The position numbers and the translations under genes are program-made. Of a stretch of DNA of 64,000 nucleotides, positions 17,309-25,863 are shown in pieces (position 1 is the stretch's first letter; each line of letters begins with the position of its first letter). The notes under the pieces are model-generated. The model searched no databases. It was not told the DNA's origin and saw nothing but the letters and a program-made list of their open reading frames with translations. The stretch comes from Roseomonas haemaphysalidis (GTDB lineage Bacteria > Pseudomonadota > Alphaproteobacteria > Acetobacterales > Acetobacteraceae). The DNA lies in the NCBI RefSeq assembly GCF_017355405.1, contig NZ_CP061177.1, positions 2,339,001 to 2,403,000 on the forward strand. Direction: 5' to 3'.

Positions 17309-18508
17309 GTGAAGATCGAGCGACTTCGCGCCTTCATGACGCGCGACAAGGACCGCCCGCGCGTGCTGCTGGCCATCGACACCGACCAGGGCATCACGGG
17401 TTGGGGCGAGTGCTACAACCACGGCCCGGACCGGGCGCTGCTGCCGCTTCTGGAATACTACGCCACCTTTCTCGCCGGCCGCGACCCACGGCGGGTGGAA
17501 TACCTGACGCATTACCTGATGCAGCAAAGCCGGTTTCCGCCCGGCGCGCTGGGGCTGGCGGCGATCTCCGCGATCGACCATTGCCTGTGGGATATCTCGG
17601 CCAAGGCGCTAGGCGTGCCGGTGTACATGCTGCTGGGCGGCGCGGTGCGCGACCGCGTGCGGGTGTATGCCGGCGTCTACACCGCGCCCGACCCCATCCA
17701 GGCGCGCGACGAGATGGATGCCCTGCAGGGCGGCTGGGGCTTCGATGCCTTCAAGCTCAGTCCCTACCGCATCGACATGCACGCCAACCGCTGGGGCGAG
17801 GTGGTGCGGACGAGCGCCGAATACTTCCGCATGCTGCGCGAAACGGTGGACAGCCGCTACGACATCGCCTTCGACGCGCACGCGAAGATCTTCGAGCCGC
17901 GCCAGGCGGCGCAGCTGGGCAACGCCCTGGCGCCCTATGATCCGTTGTTCTTCGAGGAGCCGATCCGCCCGGAGAACTTCGATGCCTGGGGGCAACTGCA
18001 CAGCGAGCTGCATTGCACCCTGGCCACCGGGGAATCCTATTTCAGCCGGCATGAGTTTTTGCGGCTGTTGCAGGTGCGTGGCTGCGACATCGTGCAGCCG
18101 GACGTCTGCGTGGTCGGCGGCATCAGCGAGATGCGGCGCATCGCCACGCTGGCCGAGGCGCATTTCGTGTCCATCGCGCCGCACAACCCGATGGGCCCCC
18201 TGGCCACAGCCGTGAATCTGCATTTCAGCGCCGCCTGCACGAACTTCCGGATCCTCGAATACCGGTTGCCCAACGGCGCCAACTACGTGTTCGAGGGCGG
18301 CGGCTCCGCCGCGCCGATCAAGACGCCGCAGGGCGAGGCCCGCTACGTGCTGGACCCCTACCTGCCGAAGGCTGGCTACCTCGAGCTGCGGCCGGACCGG
18401 CCCGGCTGGGGGGTCGAGATCGACGAGGATTGGTTAAAGACGGACCGCTACATTCATTGGGAGCGGAAGGTTACCACCAAGCCCGATGGTTCGACCGCCT
18501 ATGTCTGA
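17309..18508 (+). CDS. Enolase-superfamily sugar-acid dehydratase (galactonate-dehydratase-like)
   Basis: This 399-residue mandelate racemase/muconate lactonizing enzyme has metal ligands Asp189 (FDAHA), Glu216 (FEEP) and Glu242 (GES), with catalytic His191 and His292 (APHNP). The D-x-H pair and the 26- and 50-residue spacings match D-galactonate dehydratase, so it probably dehydrates an aldonate to a 2-keto-3-deoxy acid. The GTG start at 17309 has TGAGGA upstream; the frame is open far upstream without family similarity. The lactonase gene downstream overlaps it by 8 bp, which fits a sugar lactone to sugar acid to keto-deoxy-acid route. Exact sugar specificity is open. Confidence 0.88.
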   Translation: MKIERLRAFMTRDKDRPRVLLAIDTDQGITGWGECYNHGPDRALLPLLEYYATFLAGRDPRRVEYLTHYLMQQSRFPPGALGLAAISAIDHCLWDISAKALGVPVYMLLGGAVRDRVRVYAGVYTAPDPIQARDEMDALQGGWGFDAFKLSPYRIDMHANRWGEVVRTSAEYFRMLRETVDSRYDIAFDAHAKIFEPRQAAQLGNALAPYDPLFFEEPIRPENFDAWGQLHSELHCTLATGESYFSRHEFLRLLQVRGCDIVQPDVCVVGGISEMRRIATLAEAHFVSIAPHNPMGPLATAVNLHFSAACTNFRILEYRLPNGANYVFEGGGSAAPIKTPQGEARYVLDPYLPKAGYLELRPDRPGWGVEIDEDWLKTDRYIHWERKVTTKPDGSTAYV

Positions 18509-19670
18509 CCAGGGCGATGTGCCGGCCCTGCTGTATGTCGCGATCGGCCCCCGGCTGGTGCCCCATGTGGCGGATGCGGCGGCGATGGTGCTGGAAGCCC
18601 TGCCCGGCGTGTCGCTGCCGGCGGCGGTGCAATACGCGTGGTTTCATCCGCGATTGCCGCTGCTGTACGCGGCCTACAGCAACCGTGCCGTGCCCGGGGG
18701 CGATGACACCCATGGCGTGGCAGCCTTTCGGATCGACCCGCGCGACGGCACCCTGGCGCCCTTCGGCCCGCCGGTGCCGCTGGGCAACCGTCCGATCCAT
18801 GTGACGCTGGACCCGCAGGGCCATTGGCTGCTCCTGACCTGCAACAGCCCCGCCCAGGTGGTCGTGCACCGCCTGCAACCGGACGGCGCCATCGGTCCTG
18901 CGGTGGTTCAGGGGGCCGACCTGCGCCTGGGGTCTTATCCGCATCAGGCCCGGGTGCTGCCCGGGGGTGGGCAGGTGGTCGTGAGCTGCCGGGGCAGCGA
19001 TGCCACGGCGGACCGCCCCGCAGACCCGGGTGCGCTGGTGCTGCTGGATCTCGCGGACGGGCGCCTGACCTGGCGGCAGGCTGTCACGGAAGGCGATGGG
19101 CTGCTGTTCGGCCCCCGGCACGTGGACCTGCACCCCACCCGGCCCTGGATGTATGTGTCGCTGGAGCGGGGCAACCGCCTGCTGGCTTATGGGCCGGGCG
19201 CCCCCGCCGCCTTTGCCGCCGCTGACACCGTGCCGGATGGGGCAGGGCGGCTGGCGCCCGAGCAATACGCGGGGGCGGTGCATCTCCACCCCGGTGGCCG
19301 GCATGTCTATGTCGCCAACCGCTCGGACGGCACCGTGCCATTCCAGGGCACCATGGTGCATGGCGAGGGACAGAACAGCATTGCCTGCTTCGCCATCGAT
19401 CCGGATACCGGCGTGCCCGGCCTGCGGGAGGTGGTCGATACGCGTGGCATCCATTGCCGCAGCTTCGCGATCCATCCGGGCGGCGGCATGCTGGTGGCCG
19501 GCAGCGTCGCGCCCTTGGCGGTGCGACGGGACAATGCCGTCCAGGCGGTCGCGGCGGGGCTTTCCGTTTTCGCGGTGTCGGGCGAAGGCTGCCTGAGCTT
19601 TCAGCGCAAATATGACACCGCGCCAGAGGCCGGGGCGGTGTTCTGGTGCGGCTTCCGGCCCACGGAATGA
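18501..19670 (+). CDS. Lactonase-family seven-bladed beta-propeller protein (6-phosphogluconolactonase type)
   Basis: This 389-residue protein has the repeated pattern of lactonase propellers (PF10282): FHPRLPLLYAAYSN, VTLDPQGHWLLLTC, LPGGGQVVVSCRG, DLHPTRPWMYVSLE, LHPGGRHVYVANRSDGT and AIHPGGGMLVAG, one per blade, with RPIHV and PHQ segments typical of the active-site face. Family members hydrolyse sugar lactones. ATG 18501 overlaps the stop of the dehydratase gene (ATGTCTGA); an in-frame ATG at 18486 is an alternative. The two enzymes probably act in sequence on a sugar lactone. No signal peptide is seen. Confidence 0.82.
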   Translation: MSDQGDVPALLYVAIGPRLVPHVADAAAMVLEALPGVSLPAAVQYAWFHPRLPLLYAAYSNRAVPGGDDTHGVAAFRIDPRDGTLAPFGPPVPLGNRPIHVTLDPQGHWLLLTCNSPAQVVVHRLQPDGAIGPAVVQGADLRLGSYPHQARVLPGGGQVVVSCRGSDATADRPADPGALVLLDLADGRLTWRQAVTEGDGLLFGPRHVDLHPTRPWMYVSLERGNRLLAYGPGAPAAFAAADTVPDGAGRLAPEQYAGAVHLHPGGRHVYVANRSDGTVPFQGTMVHGEGQNSIACFAIDPDTGVPGLREVVDTRGIHCRSFAIHPGGGMLVAGSVAPLAVRRDNAVQAVAAGLSVFAVSGEGCLSFQRKYDTAPEAGAVFWCGFRPTE

Positions 19671-19680
19671 TCCACCGCGC

Positions 19681-19714
19681 AAAACAGAAAAAGGCCTCAC
19701 TGGGAGTGAGGCCT
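19681..19714 (-). terminator. Terminator of tRNA-Gln
   Basis: Arms AGGCCTCAC (19692-19700) and GTGAGGCCT (19706-19714) enclose a TGGGA loop. On the minus strand the stem is followed by TTTTTCTGTTTT, a classic intrinsic terminator 14 bp after the tRNA. Confidence 0.88.
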
Positions 19715-19727
19715 CTGCTGAGCGCAA

Positions 19728-19801
19728 TGGCTGGGGAACCTGGATTCGAACCAAGACTGCCCGAGTCAGAGTCGGGAGTTCTACCGTTAAACTATTCCCC
19801 A
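19728..19801 (-). tRNA. tRNA-Gln (anticodon CTG)
   Basis: The minus strand folds as a cloverleaf: acceptor TGGGGAA/TTCCCCA, D-arm around AGTTTAACGGTAGAAC, anticodon stem CCCGA/TCGGG with loop CTCTGAC (anticodon CTG), T-arm with TTCGAAT, discriminator G and an encoded CCA at 19728-19730. It reads CAG glutamine codons. Confidence 0.95.
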
Positions 19802-19971
19802 ACGGCGCGGACGGGCAGATAGCAGCGGGTCGGGGTGGACGCAAGCCACCCGGCGCACCATTTCTTCGCTGACGGCAAAATCACTTGCCCCATGGCTCTC
19901 CAGGCCGGATCATTGCACCCCCCGGTTCCATGCATGGCGTTCCATCGCTTGGTACTCCGGATCAAACGACC

Positions 19972-21054
19972 ATGTCAGAACCCTCAGCACCCAGCGCCTG
20001 TTCCGCATTCCCCCTGTATCAGCCACCCCTGGTGGCAGGCGTTCCTGCGGGTGCCTTCGCGGCCATAGACCTCGGCACCAACAATTGCCGCCTCCTGGTC
20101 GGCACCCCCACCGCGTCCGGCACCATCAAGGTCGTGGACAGCTACAGCCGCGTGGTCCGGCTCGGGGAAGGGCTGGGCGCCAGTGGCCGACTGTCTGTGG
20201 ATGCGATGGAACGCGCCGGCCAGGCCTTGCAGGCCTGCGCGCAGAAGCTGTCCCGCCGGCCGCTGCGCCGCATCCTCGCCGTCGCGACCGAGGCCTGCCG
20301 GCAGGCGGCGAACGGCGCGGAATTCATTGCCCGGGCGCGGGATATCACCGGTCTGCCGCTGCGCATCATCCCCGCGCGCGAGGAAGCCGAACTGGCCATG
20401 GAATCTTGCGTGCCGCTGCTCGGGCCACAGGACCGGCGCGCGCTGTTGTTCGACATCGGCGGCGGCAGCACCGAGATCGCCTGGATCCGCGGCGACAACG
20501 GGCAGGCCTCGCTGATCGGCTATGTTTCGCTGCCGCTGGGCGTGGTCACTCTGGCGGAACGCGCCAACCTGTGCTGCTTCACGCCGGAAGGCTTCGACAC
20601 CGTGGTGAACGAGGTGGCCGAGGCACTGACCCGCTTCGACCGGGTGCATTGCATCGGCCAGGAAATGCGGGCGGGCGGCGTGCGGCTGATGGGCACCAGC
20701 GGCACCGTCACCACCCTGGCGGGCGTCGCGCTGGCCTTGCCGCGGTATTCGCGGCCTATGGTGGATGGCCGGATCCTGGATTGCGCCGATGCCGACCAGG
20801 CATTGCGCGATCTGTTCATGCTCGGCCGTGAGGGGCTGCGCCTGCACCCCTGCGTGGGCCCGGAGCGGGCGGACTTCGTGTTGCCGGGTTGCGCCATCTA
20901 CGCCGCCATCCGCCGGGTCTGGCCGTCCTCCTGCGTCACGGTGGCCGATCGCGGGCTGCGCGAAGGCATGCTGCAGCGTATGATGCGGGAAGAAAGCACC
21001 CGTGCGCGGCGCCCGCCGGCGCCCGCGCGCCACGCCAGCCAGCCATATTCCTGA
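19972..21054 (+). CDS. Ppx/GppA family phosphatase (exopolyphosphatase / pppGpp phosphohydrolase)
   Basis: This 360-residue protein of the ASKHA fold has phosphate-binding loops AAIDLGTNNCRLLV (about 30-43) and LFDIGGGSTEIAW, plus the MGTSGTVTTLAG loop. Members hydrolyse polyphosphate or pppGpp and so influence phosphate storage and the stringent response. It lacks the long C-terminal domains of E. coli Ppx, as usual in alphaproteobacteria. Start 19972 is preferred over the ATG at 19885, which would add 29 non-family residues. rlmE follows after 12 bp, an arrangement I recall as common in alphaproteobacteria, so the two are likely co-transcribed. Confidence 0.88.
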   Translation: MSEPSAPSACSAFPLYQPPLVAGVPAGAFAAIDLGTNNCRLLVGTPTASGTIKVVDSYSRVVRLGEGLGASGRLSVDAMERAGQALQACAQKLSRRPLRRILAVATEACRQAANGAEFIARARDITGLPLRIIPAREEAELAMESCVPLLGPQDRRALLFDIGGGSTEIAWIRGDNGQASLIGYVSLPLGVVTLAERANLCCFTPEGFDTVVNEVAEALTRFDRVHCIGQEMRAGGVRLMGTSGTVTTLAGVALALPRYSRPMVDGRILDCADADQALRDLFMLGREGLRLHPCVGPERADFVLPGCAIYAAIRRVWPSSCVTVADRGLREGMLQRMMREESTRARRPPAPARHASQPYS

Positions 21055-21066
21055 GGTATTCCTGTC

Positions 21067-21747
21067 TTGAAGCCGCCGATCGAGGGCGGGCGTGGCCTGT
21101 CCACCCGCCTGCGCACCGCCAAGGGACGCACCACCGCCAGCCAGAAGTGGCTGGAGCGGCAGCTGAACGATCCCTACGTCCGCGCGGCGCGGGCGGCCGG
21201 GTGGCGATCGCGTGCCGCCTTCAAGATTATCGAGCTGGACGAGAAGTATTCGCTGTTCAAACCCGGACAGCGGGTGGTCGATCTCGGCGCCGCGCCGGGC
21301 GGCTGGACCCAGGTGGCGGTGCAACGCGTGGGCGGGGCGGGCAAGGTCGTCGGGCTCGACCTCCTGCCCATGGATGAGATCGTCGGCGCCACGCTGCTGC
21401 AGGGCGATTTCGAGGACGTGGCGGTGGAGCAGGAGGTCCTGCGCGTGCTGGACGGCCCAGCGGACCTTGTGCTGTCCGACATGGCGCCCAACACCACCGG
21501 GCACAACGCCACGGACCACCTGCGCATCCTCGGGCTGATCGACCTGGCGCTGGACTTCGCGTCCAAGGTGCTGGTGCCGGGCGGCGGCTTTGTCGCCAAG
21601 GCTTTCCAGGGCGGCACGGAGCGCGACCTGCTGAACCGCATGAAGCGCGACTTCGCTTCCGTGAAGCACGCCAAGCCGCCGGCCAGCCGCAAGGGCAGCG
21701 CGGAGATGTACGTGGTGGCGCAGGGGTTCCGCGGCGGAAGCAGGTGA
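21067..21747 (+). CDS. rlmE: 23S rRNA (uridine-2552-2'-O)-methyltransferase RlmE/FtsJ
   Basis: This 226-residue Rossmann methyltransferase has the SAM loop VVDLGAAPGGWTQV and the K-D-K-E catalytic tetrad of FtsJ enzymes: Lys in RSRAAFKIIEL, Asp in LSDMAPNTTGHN, Lys in FVAKAFQG and Glu in KGSAEMYVVA. It methylates U2552 in the A-loop of 23S rRNA late in 50S assembly. The start codon is TTG at 21067, the only suitable start before the conserved LSTRLRTAKGR segment. It follows the Ppx/GppA gene closely. All key residues are present. Confidence 0.94.
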   Translation: MKPPIEGGRGLSTRLRTAKGRTTASQKWLERQLNDPYVRAARAAGWRSRAAFKIIELDEKYSLFKPGQRVVDLGAAPGGWTQVAVQRVGGAGKVVGLDLLPMDEIVGATLLQGDFEDVAVEQEVLRVLDGPADLVLSDMAPNTTGHNATDHLRILGLIDLALDFASKVLVPGGGFVAKAFQGGTERDLLNRMKRDFASVKHAKPPASRKGSAEMYVVAQGFRGGSR

Positions 21748-21849
21748 GCCACGCGCGGGTGGCAGAAGCCTGGCGCTTGCCCAAGGCGGGGTATCGGGGG
21801 TAGGACGCACCGCCAAGGCAGCGGAACGCGCCGCGAAAGGTTTCCCGCC

Positions 21850-23355
21850 ATGGCAAATGATTCTCTCCCCCCGCAGCGCCCCCAGGGGCATTCCATCATC
21901 GCCGAGGCCTATGCCTTCGACGACGTGCTGCTGGTCCCCGCCTATTCCACCGTGCTGCCGGCCCAGGCCGACGTGCGGACGCGCTTCACGCGCGAGATCT
22001 CCCTGAACATCCCGCTGGTTGCCGCCGCGATGGACACGGTCTCCGAAGGGCCGATGGCCATCGCCATGGCGCAGGCCGGCGGCATCGCGGTGATCCACAA
22101 GAACCTGGGCGCCGAGCAGCAGGCCGCCGCCGTGCGCCAGGTCAAGAAGTTCGAAAGCGGCATGGTGGTGAACCCCGTCACCATCCACCCCGACCAGACG
22201 CTGGCCGAGGCGCAGGCGCTGATGGCCGCGCATCGCATCAGCGGCATTCCCGTGGTGGAGCGCGACAGCAAGCGGCTGGTCGGCATCCTGACCTACCGCG
22301 ACGTGCGCTTCGCGACCGACCCCAACGTGCGCGTTTATGAGCTGATGACGCGGGAAAACCTCGTCACCGTCACCAGCGACGTGTCCCCCGCCAAGGCCCG
22401 CGAGCTGCTGCACAAGCACCGCATCGAGAAGCTGCTGGTGGTGGACGACCAGTACCGCTGCATCGGGCTGATCACCGTCAAGGACATGGACAAGGCGACG
22501 GCCAACCCGAACGCCGCCAAGGATTCCATGGGCCGGCTGCGCGCCGCCGCCGCCACCGGCACGGGCGAGGACGGCATCCGCCGCGCCGAGCTGCTGATCG
22601 AGGCCGAGGTGGACGTGGTGGTGGTCGACACCGCCCACGGCCATTCGGCCGGTGTCATGAAGGTGATCGAGCGGGTCAAGCGCCTGTCCAACACCGTGCA
22701 GGTGATCGCCGGCAACGTGGCCACGCCGGAAGCGGTGCGGGCCCTGGCCGAGGCGGGCGCGGACGCGGTGAAGGTCGGCATCGGTCCCGGCTCCATCTGC
22801 ACCACGCGCATTGTCGCCGGTGTCGGCGTGCCGCAGCTCACGGCGGTGATGGAATGCTCGGCCGCGGCGCATGAGGCCGGCGTGCCGGCCATCGCCGACG
22901 GCGGCATCCGCTCTTCCGGCGATCTCGCCAAGGCCATCGCGGCGGGCGCCGACTGCGCCATGATGGGCAGCATGTTCGCCGGCACGGATGAGGCGCCGGG
23001 CGAGGTATTCCTGTACCAGGGCCGTTCCTACAAGGCGTATCGCGGCATGGGCTCGATCGGCGCCATGGCGCGGGGCTCGGCCGACCGCTACTTCCAGGCC
23101 GAGGTGCAGGACCAACTCAAGCTGGTGCCGGAAGGGATCGAGGGCCGTGTTGGCTATAAGGGTCCGGTCGGCAACGTCATCCACCAGATGGTGGGCGGGC
23201 TGAAGTCGGCCATGGGCTACACCGGCAACGCCACCATCCCGGACATGCAGCGCAACTGCACCTTCCGCCGTATCACCGGCGCCGGGCTGCGCGAGTCGCA
23301 TGTGCACGACGTGGCCATCACGCGCGAAGCACCGAACTACCGCCAGGAAGGCTGA
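21850..23355 (+). CDS. guaB: Inosine-5'-monophosphate dehydrogenase
   Basis: This 501-residue enzyme oxidises IMP to XMP with NAD+, the first committed step of GMP synthesis. It shows the TIM barrel with the catalytic loop [15 protein letters not shown] (Cys317), two CBS domains inserted at about 115-225 ([35 protein letters not shown]), the phosphate-binding [19 protein letters not shown] and the flap [10 protein letters not shown]. The CBS pair may bind adenine or guanine nucleotides. GAAAGG precedes the ATG. The rsmB-like gene starts 7 bp after its stop. Confidence 0.96.
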   Translation: MANDSLPPQRPQGHSIIAEAYAFDDVLLVPAYSTVLPAQADVRTRFTREISLNIPLVAAAMDTVSEGPMAIAMAQAGGIAVIHKNLGAEQQAAAVRQVKKFESGMVVNPVTIHPDQTLAEAQALMAAHRISGIPVVERDSKRLVGILTYRDVRFATDPNVRVYELMTRENLVTVTSDVSPAKARELLHKHRIEKLLVVDDQYRCIGLITVKDMDKATANPNAAKDSMGRLRAAAATGTGEDGIRRAELLIEAEVDVVVVDTAHGHSAGVMKVIERVKRLSNTVQVIAGNVATPEAVRALAEAGADAVKVGIGPGSICTTRIVAGVGVPQLTAVMECSAAAHEAGVPAIADGGIRSSGDLAKAIAAGADCAMMGSMFAGTDEAPGEVFLYQGRSYKAYRGMGSIGAMARGSADRYFQAEVQDQLKLVPEGIEGRVGYKGPVGNVIHQMVGGLKSAMGYTGNATIPDMQRNCTFRRITGAGLRESHVHDVAITREAPNYRQEG

Positions 23356-23362
23356 GCAGACC

Positions 23363-24670
23363 TTGACCCCATCCGCCCGCATCGCCGCCGTCATCGCCCT
23401 GGTGGCGGATGTCGATGCCACGCCGCGCCGCCCGGCCGATGCCACGGCCAACGACTTCTTCCGGGGCCGCCGCTACATCGGCAGCGGTGATCGGCGCGCG
23501 GTGGCGGAGCGGGCCTGGGGCGTGCTGCGCCAGCGGCTGCGCCTGAACTGGCACCTGCAGCAGGTCGGCCTGCCGCTGGAGCCGCGCCACCTGGTGATGG
23601 CGCATCTGGTGCTGGCCGAGGGCTGGACGCTGGACGGCGTGGACCAGGGCTATGCCGGCGGGCGCTTCAATCCGCCGCCGCTGGACCCGGGCGAGCGCCG
23701 CGCGGTGGCGGCGCTGGCCGGCCGCCAGCTTGCCTCCTCCGACATGCCGGAGGCGATCCGGCTGAACCTGCCGGACTGGGCGCTGGAACCGTTCCGCATC
23801 CGCTTCGGCACCGAACTGGCGGCCGAGGCGGAGGCGATGGACAGCGCCGCGCCGCTGGACCTGCGCGCCAACCTGCTGCGCACCACGCGCGAGGGCGCCG
23901 CCGCCGCCCTGGCGGCCGAGGGCATCCCGACCGAGGTGACCCCCTGGTCGCCCTGGGGCCTGCGCATGCCCGACCGGCGTCCGATCCTGGCCAGCAAGGC
24001 CTTCGCGGATGGGCTGGTGGAGATCCAGGACGAGGGCAGCCAACTGATCGCGTTGCTGACCGGCGCCAAGCCCGGCATGCGGGTGGCGGATTACTGCGCC
24101 GGCGCGGCGGGCAAGACGCTGGCCGTCGCCGCCACCATGGGCAACAAGGGCCGCATCGTCGCCTGCGACGTTTCGAACACCCGGTTGGAAGGCGCCGTGA
24201 AGCGCCTGCGCCGCGCCGGGGTGGACAACGCCGAGCGGCACCTGCTGGAGCCGGGAGATCGTTGGGTGAAGCGCCGCGCCGGGCAGTTCGACCGCGTGCT
24301 GGTGGATGCGCCCTGCACCGGGACCGGCACGTGGCGGCGCAATCCGGATGCCCGGCTGCGCACCACGCCGCGCGACGTGCGGGAGCTGGCGGACAAGCAG
24401 CGCGAGATCCTGGACACCACCGCGCCGCTGGTGGGCAAGGGGGGACGGCTGATCTACGCGACCTGCTCCCTGCTGCCGGAAGAAAACGTGGCCCAGGTGG
24501 ACAATTTTTTGGTCCGGCACCCGGAATTCGAGACGGTGCCCTTTCTTCAGGCGTGGCAGGAGGCGACCGATTCCCCGCCGCCGCCCGTGGAAGGCAATTG
24601 GATGCAGTTGTCGCCGCATCGGCACGGCACGGATGGTTTCTTCGCAGCCGTGTTGCAACGTCGCGCCTGA
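23363..24670 (+). CDS. RsmB/NOP family RNA cytosine-C5 methyltransferase
   Basis: This 435-residue SAM-dependent methyltransferase has the SAM motif ADYCAGAAGKTLA, the motif-IV segment DAPCTGTGTWRRNPD and the motif-VI TCS (ATCSLLPEEN), whose two cysteines catalyse m5C formation. The N-terminal about 150 residues resemble the NusB-like RNA-binding part of RsmB-type enzymes. The RNA target (16S rRNA C967 in RsmB) is inferred. The TTG at 23363 is the likely start, 7 bp after guaB; upstream in-frame codons overlap guaB. A hairpin terminator follows. Co-transcription with guaB is likely. Confidence 0.87.
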   Translation: MTPSARIAAVIALVADVDATPRRPADATANDFFRGRRYIGSGDRRAVAERAWGVLRQRLRLNWHLQQVGLPLEPRHLVMAHLVLAEGWTLDGVDQGYAGGRFNPPPLDPGERRAVAALAGRQLASSDMPEAIRLNLPDWALEPFRIRFGTELAAEAEAMDSAAPLDLRANLLRTTREGAAAALAAEGIPTEVTPWSPWGLRMPDRRPILASKAFADGLVEIQDEGSQLIALLTGAKPGMRVADYCAGAAGKTLAVAATMGNKGRIVACDVSNTRLEGAVKRLRRAGVDNAERHLLEPGDRWVKRRAGQFDRVLVDAPCTGTGTWRRNPDARLRTTPRDVRELADKQREILDTTAPLVGKGGRLIYATCSLLPEENVAQVDNFLVRHPEFETVPFLQAWQEATDSPPPPVEGNWMQLSPHRHGTDGFFAAVLQRRA

Positions 24671-24690
24671 GTCCAAAAAAGCGTGATGGG

Positions 24691-24713
24691 TGCGCCACAT
24701 CTGTGGCGCATTT
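24691..24713 (+). terminator. Terminator after the rsmB-like gene
   Basis: TGCGCCACA (24691-24699) is the exact reverse complement of TGTGGCGCA (24702-24710), and TTTG follows. The loop must open some inner pairs, leaving a 7 bp stem. It separates the guaB-rsmB unit from ihfA. Confidence 0.65.
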
Positions 24714-24846
24714 GTCACTGTGCCCCGGCACTTGCTGCTGCGACCCCACCAGGGGCCACGGCGTGGTTGACGCTTAGGGTCCTTGCCGGTTTTCTTTGCA
24801 TCTAGAGTGGGTTGCGAGGATTTTCTGGCATGGGCCGCGACCGGTC

Positions 24847-25155
24847 ATGAATACGATTACGCGGGCGCAGCTCGCCGAGGCGATTTACGCCCAGGTCGGA
24901 CTCTCCCGCAACGAGAGTGCCGAGTTGCTGGAGGACGTGCTGGAGCGAGTGTCCGCGGCCCTGGAAGCAGGGCGGGCGGTCAAGATTTCCGCGTTCGGGA
25001 CGTTCACCGTGCGGCAGAAAGGCCTTCGTGTCGGCCGCAATCCGAAGACCGGGGTGGAGGTGCCGATCATGCCCCGCCGCGTTCTGTCTTTCCGGCCCAG
25101 CCAGGTATTGAAGGCACGCCTGAACGGCGAAGCGGTGCCGGCCCACGATGATTGA
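24847..25155 (+). CDS. ihfA: Integration host factor alpha subunit
   Basis: This 102-residue DNA-bending protein of the HU/IHF family shows [21 protein letters not shown] at the N-terminus, [15 protein letters not shown], and the minor-groove arm [12 protein letters not shown] with the intercalating proline. IHF bends DNA at specific sites and supports sigma-54 promoters such as that of dctA in this window. The start at 24847 matches the family length; a longer frame upstream does not. It overlaps the merR-type gene by 8 bp, a pairing I recall as common in alphaproteobacteria. Confidence 0.93.
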   Translation: MNTITRAQLAEAIYAQVGLSRNESAELLEDVLERVSAALEAGRAVKISAFGTFTVRQKGLRVGRNPKTGVEVPIMPRRVLSFRPSQVLKARLNGEAVPAHDD

Positions 25156-25609
25156 CGAGATGCTGCCCGGCGAGGAGATCGAGCCTACCGTCGATGCCGT
25201 CGGCCGGCCGCGCAAGGCGCCCACTGCCTTTCGCACGATCAGCGAAGTGGCCGAGGACCTGAACATCCCGCAGCACGTGCTGCGGTTCTGGGAAACCAAG
25301 TTTCCCCAGTTGAAGCCGCTGAAGCGTGGCGGCGGCCGGCGCTATTACCGGCCCGAGGACATCGCGCTGCTGCGCCGGATCGGCGACCTTCTCTACACCC
25401 AGGGCTACACCATCAAGGGCGTGCAGCGCCTGTTGCGCGAAGGTGGTCTGGACGCCGCCGAGGCGCAGGAAGCCGAGTCGGACACCGCGAACCAGGATAT
25501 CGCGCCGGAGCCGCCGACGGAGCCCGGCCGCGCCGCGCTGTTGGCCGCGCTGGCCGAGCTGGAGGAGCTCGCCGCCGAACTGCGCGCCCTGGCGCAGCCC
25601 GGCATCTAG
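25148..25609 (+). CDS. MerR-family transcriptional regulator
   Basis: This 153-residue protein has a MerR winged-helix DNA-binding domain at about 27-95: [28 protein letters not shown] then [36 protein letters not shown]. After it comes an acidic linker and a Leu/Ala-rich helix ([20 protein letters not shown]), probably a dimerisation coiled coil, with no metal-binding cysteines. It is the small MerR type linked to ihfA in alphaproteobacteria; its regulon is not known. Translation is likely coupled to ihfA by the 8 bp overlap. Confidence 0.88.
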   Translation: MIDEMLPGEEIEPTVDAVGRPRKAPTAFRTISEVAEDLNIPQHVLRFWETKFPQLKPLKRGGGRRYYRPEDIALLRRIGDLLYTQGYTIKGVQRLLREGGLDAAEAQEAESDTANQDIAPEPPTEPGRAALLAALAELEELAAELRALAQPGI

Positions 25610-25674
25610 AGCATTGCCTTTCCCCGTCGCGGGGGCTTGAGGATGGGGAAGGGCGGTGCTATGCCCCCGTCCAT

Positions 25675-25751
25675 CGGAATGTGGCGCAGCCTGGTAGCGC
25701 ACTTGTCTGGGGGACAAGGGGTCGTGGGTTCGAATCCCGCCATTCCGACCA
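25675..25751 (+). tRNA. tRNA-Pro (anticodon GGG)
   Basis: The cloverleaf has acceptor CGGAATG/CATTCCG, D-arm GCGCAGCCTGGTAGCGC, anticodon stem CTTGT/ACAAG with loop CTGGGGG (anticodon GGG), T-arm CGTGGG-TTCGAAT-CCCGC, discriminator A and an encoded CCA (25749-25751). It reads CCC and CCU proline codons. Confidence 0.96.
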
Positions 25752-25863
25752 TCTCTCCCCCCTCCTGATATCTCTGACTGGCGACGACTTGGCCGCATGC
25801 TGCGGGGTTGCTGTCGCTTGTGCCGAACGGCAGGCTGGTCCCGACGCGTGACCGGAGAGCCGC

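Noticed and set aside
19984..23451. Long minus-strand open frame opposite the Ppx/GppA, rlmE and guaB genes
   Set aside because: Antisense to three conserved housekeeping genes, with shadow composition and no family similarity.
25675..25751. tRNA-Pro as an integration (att) site of a mobile element
   Set aside because: No integrase follows, no repeat of the tRNA 3' end was seen nearby, and the neighbouring genes have normal composition.
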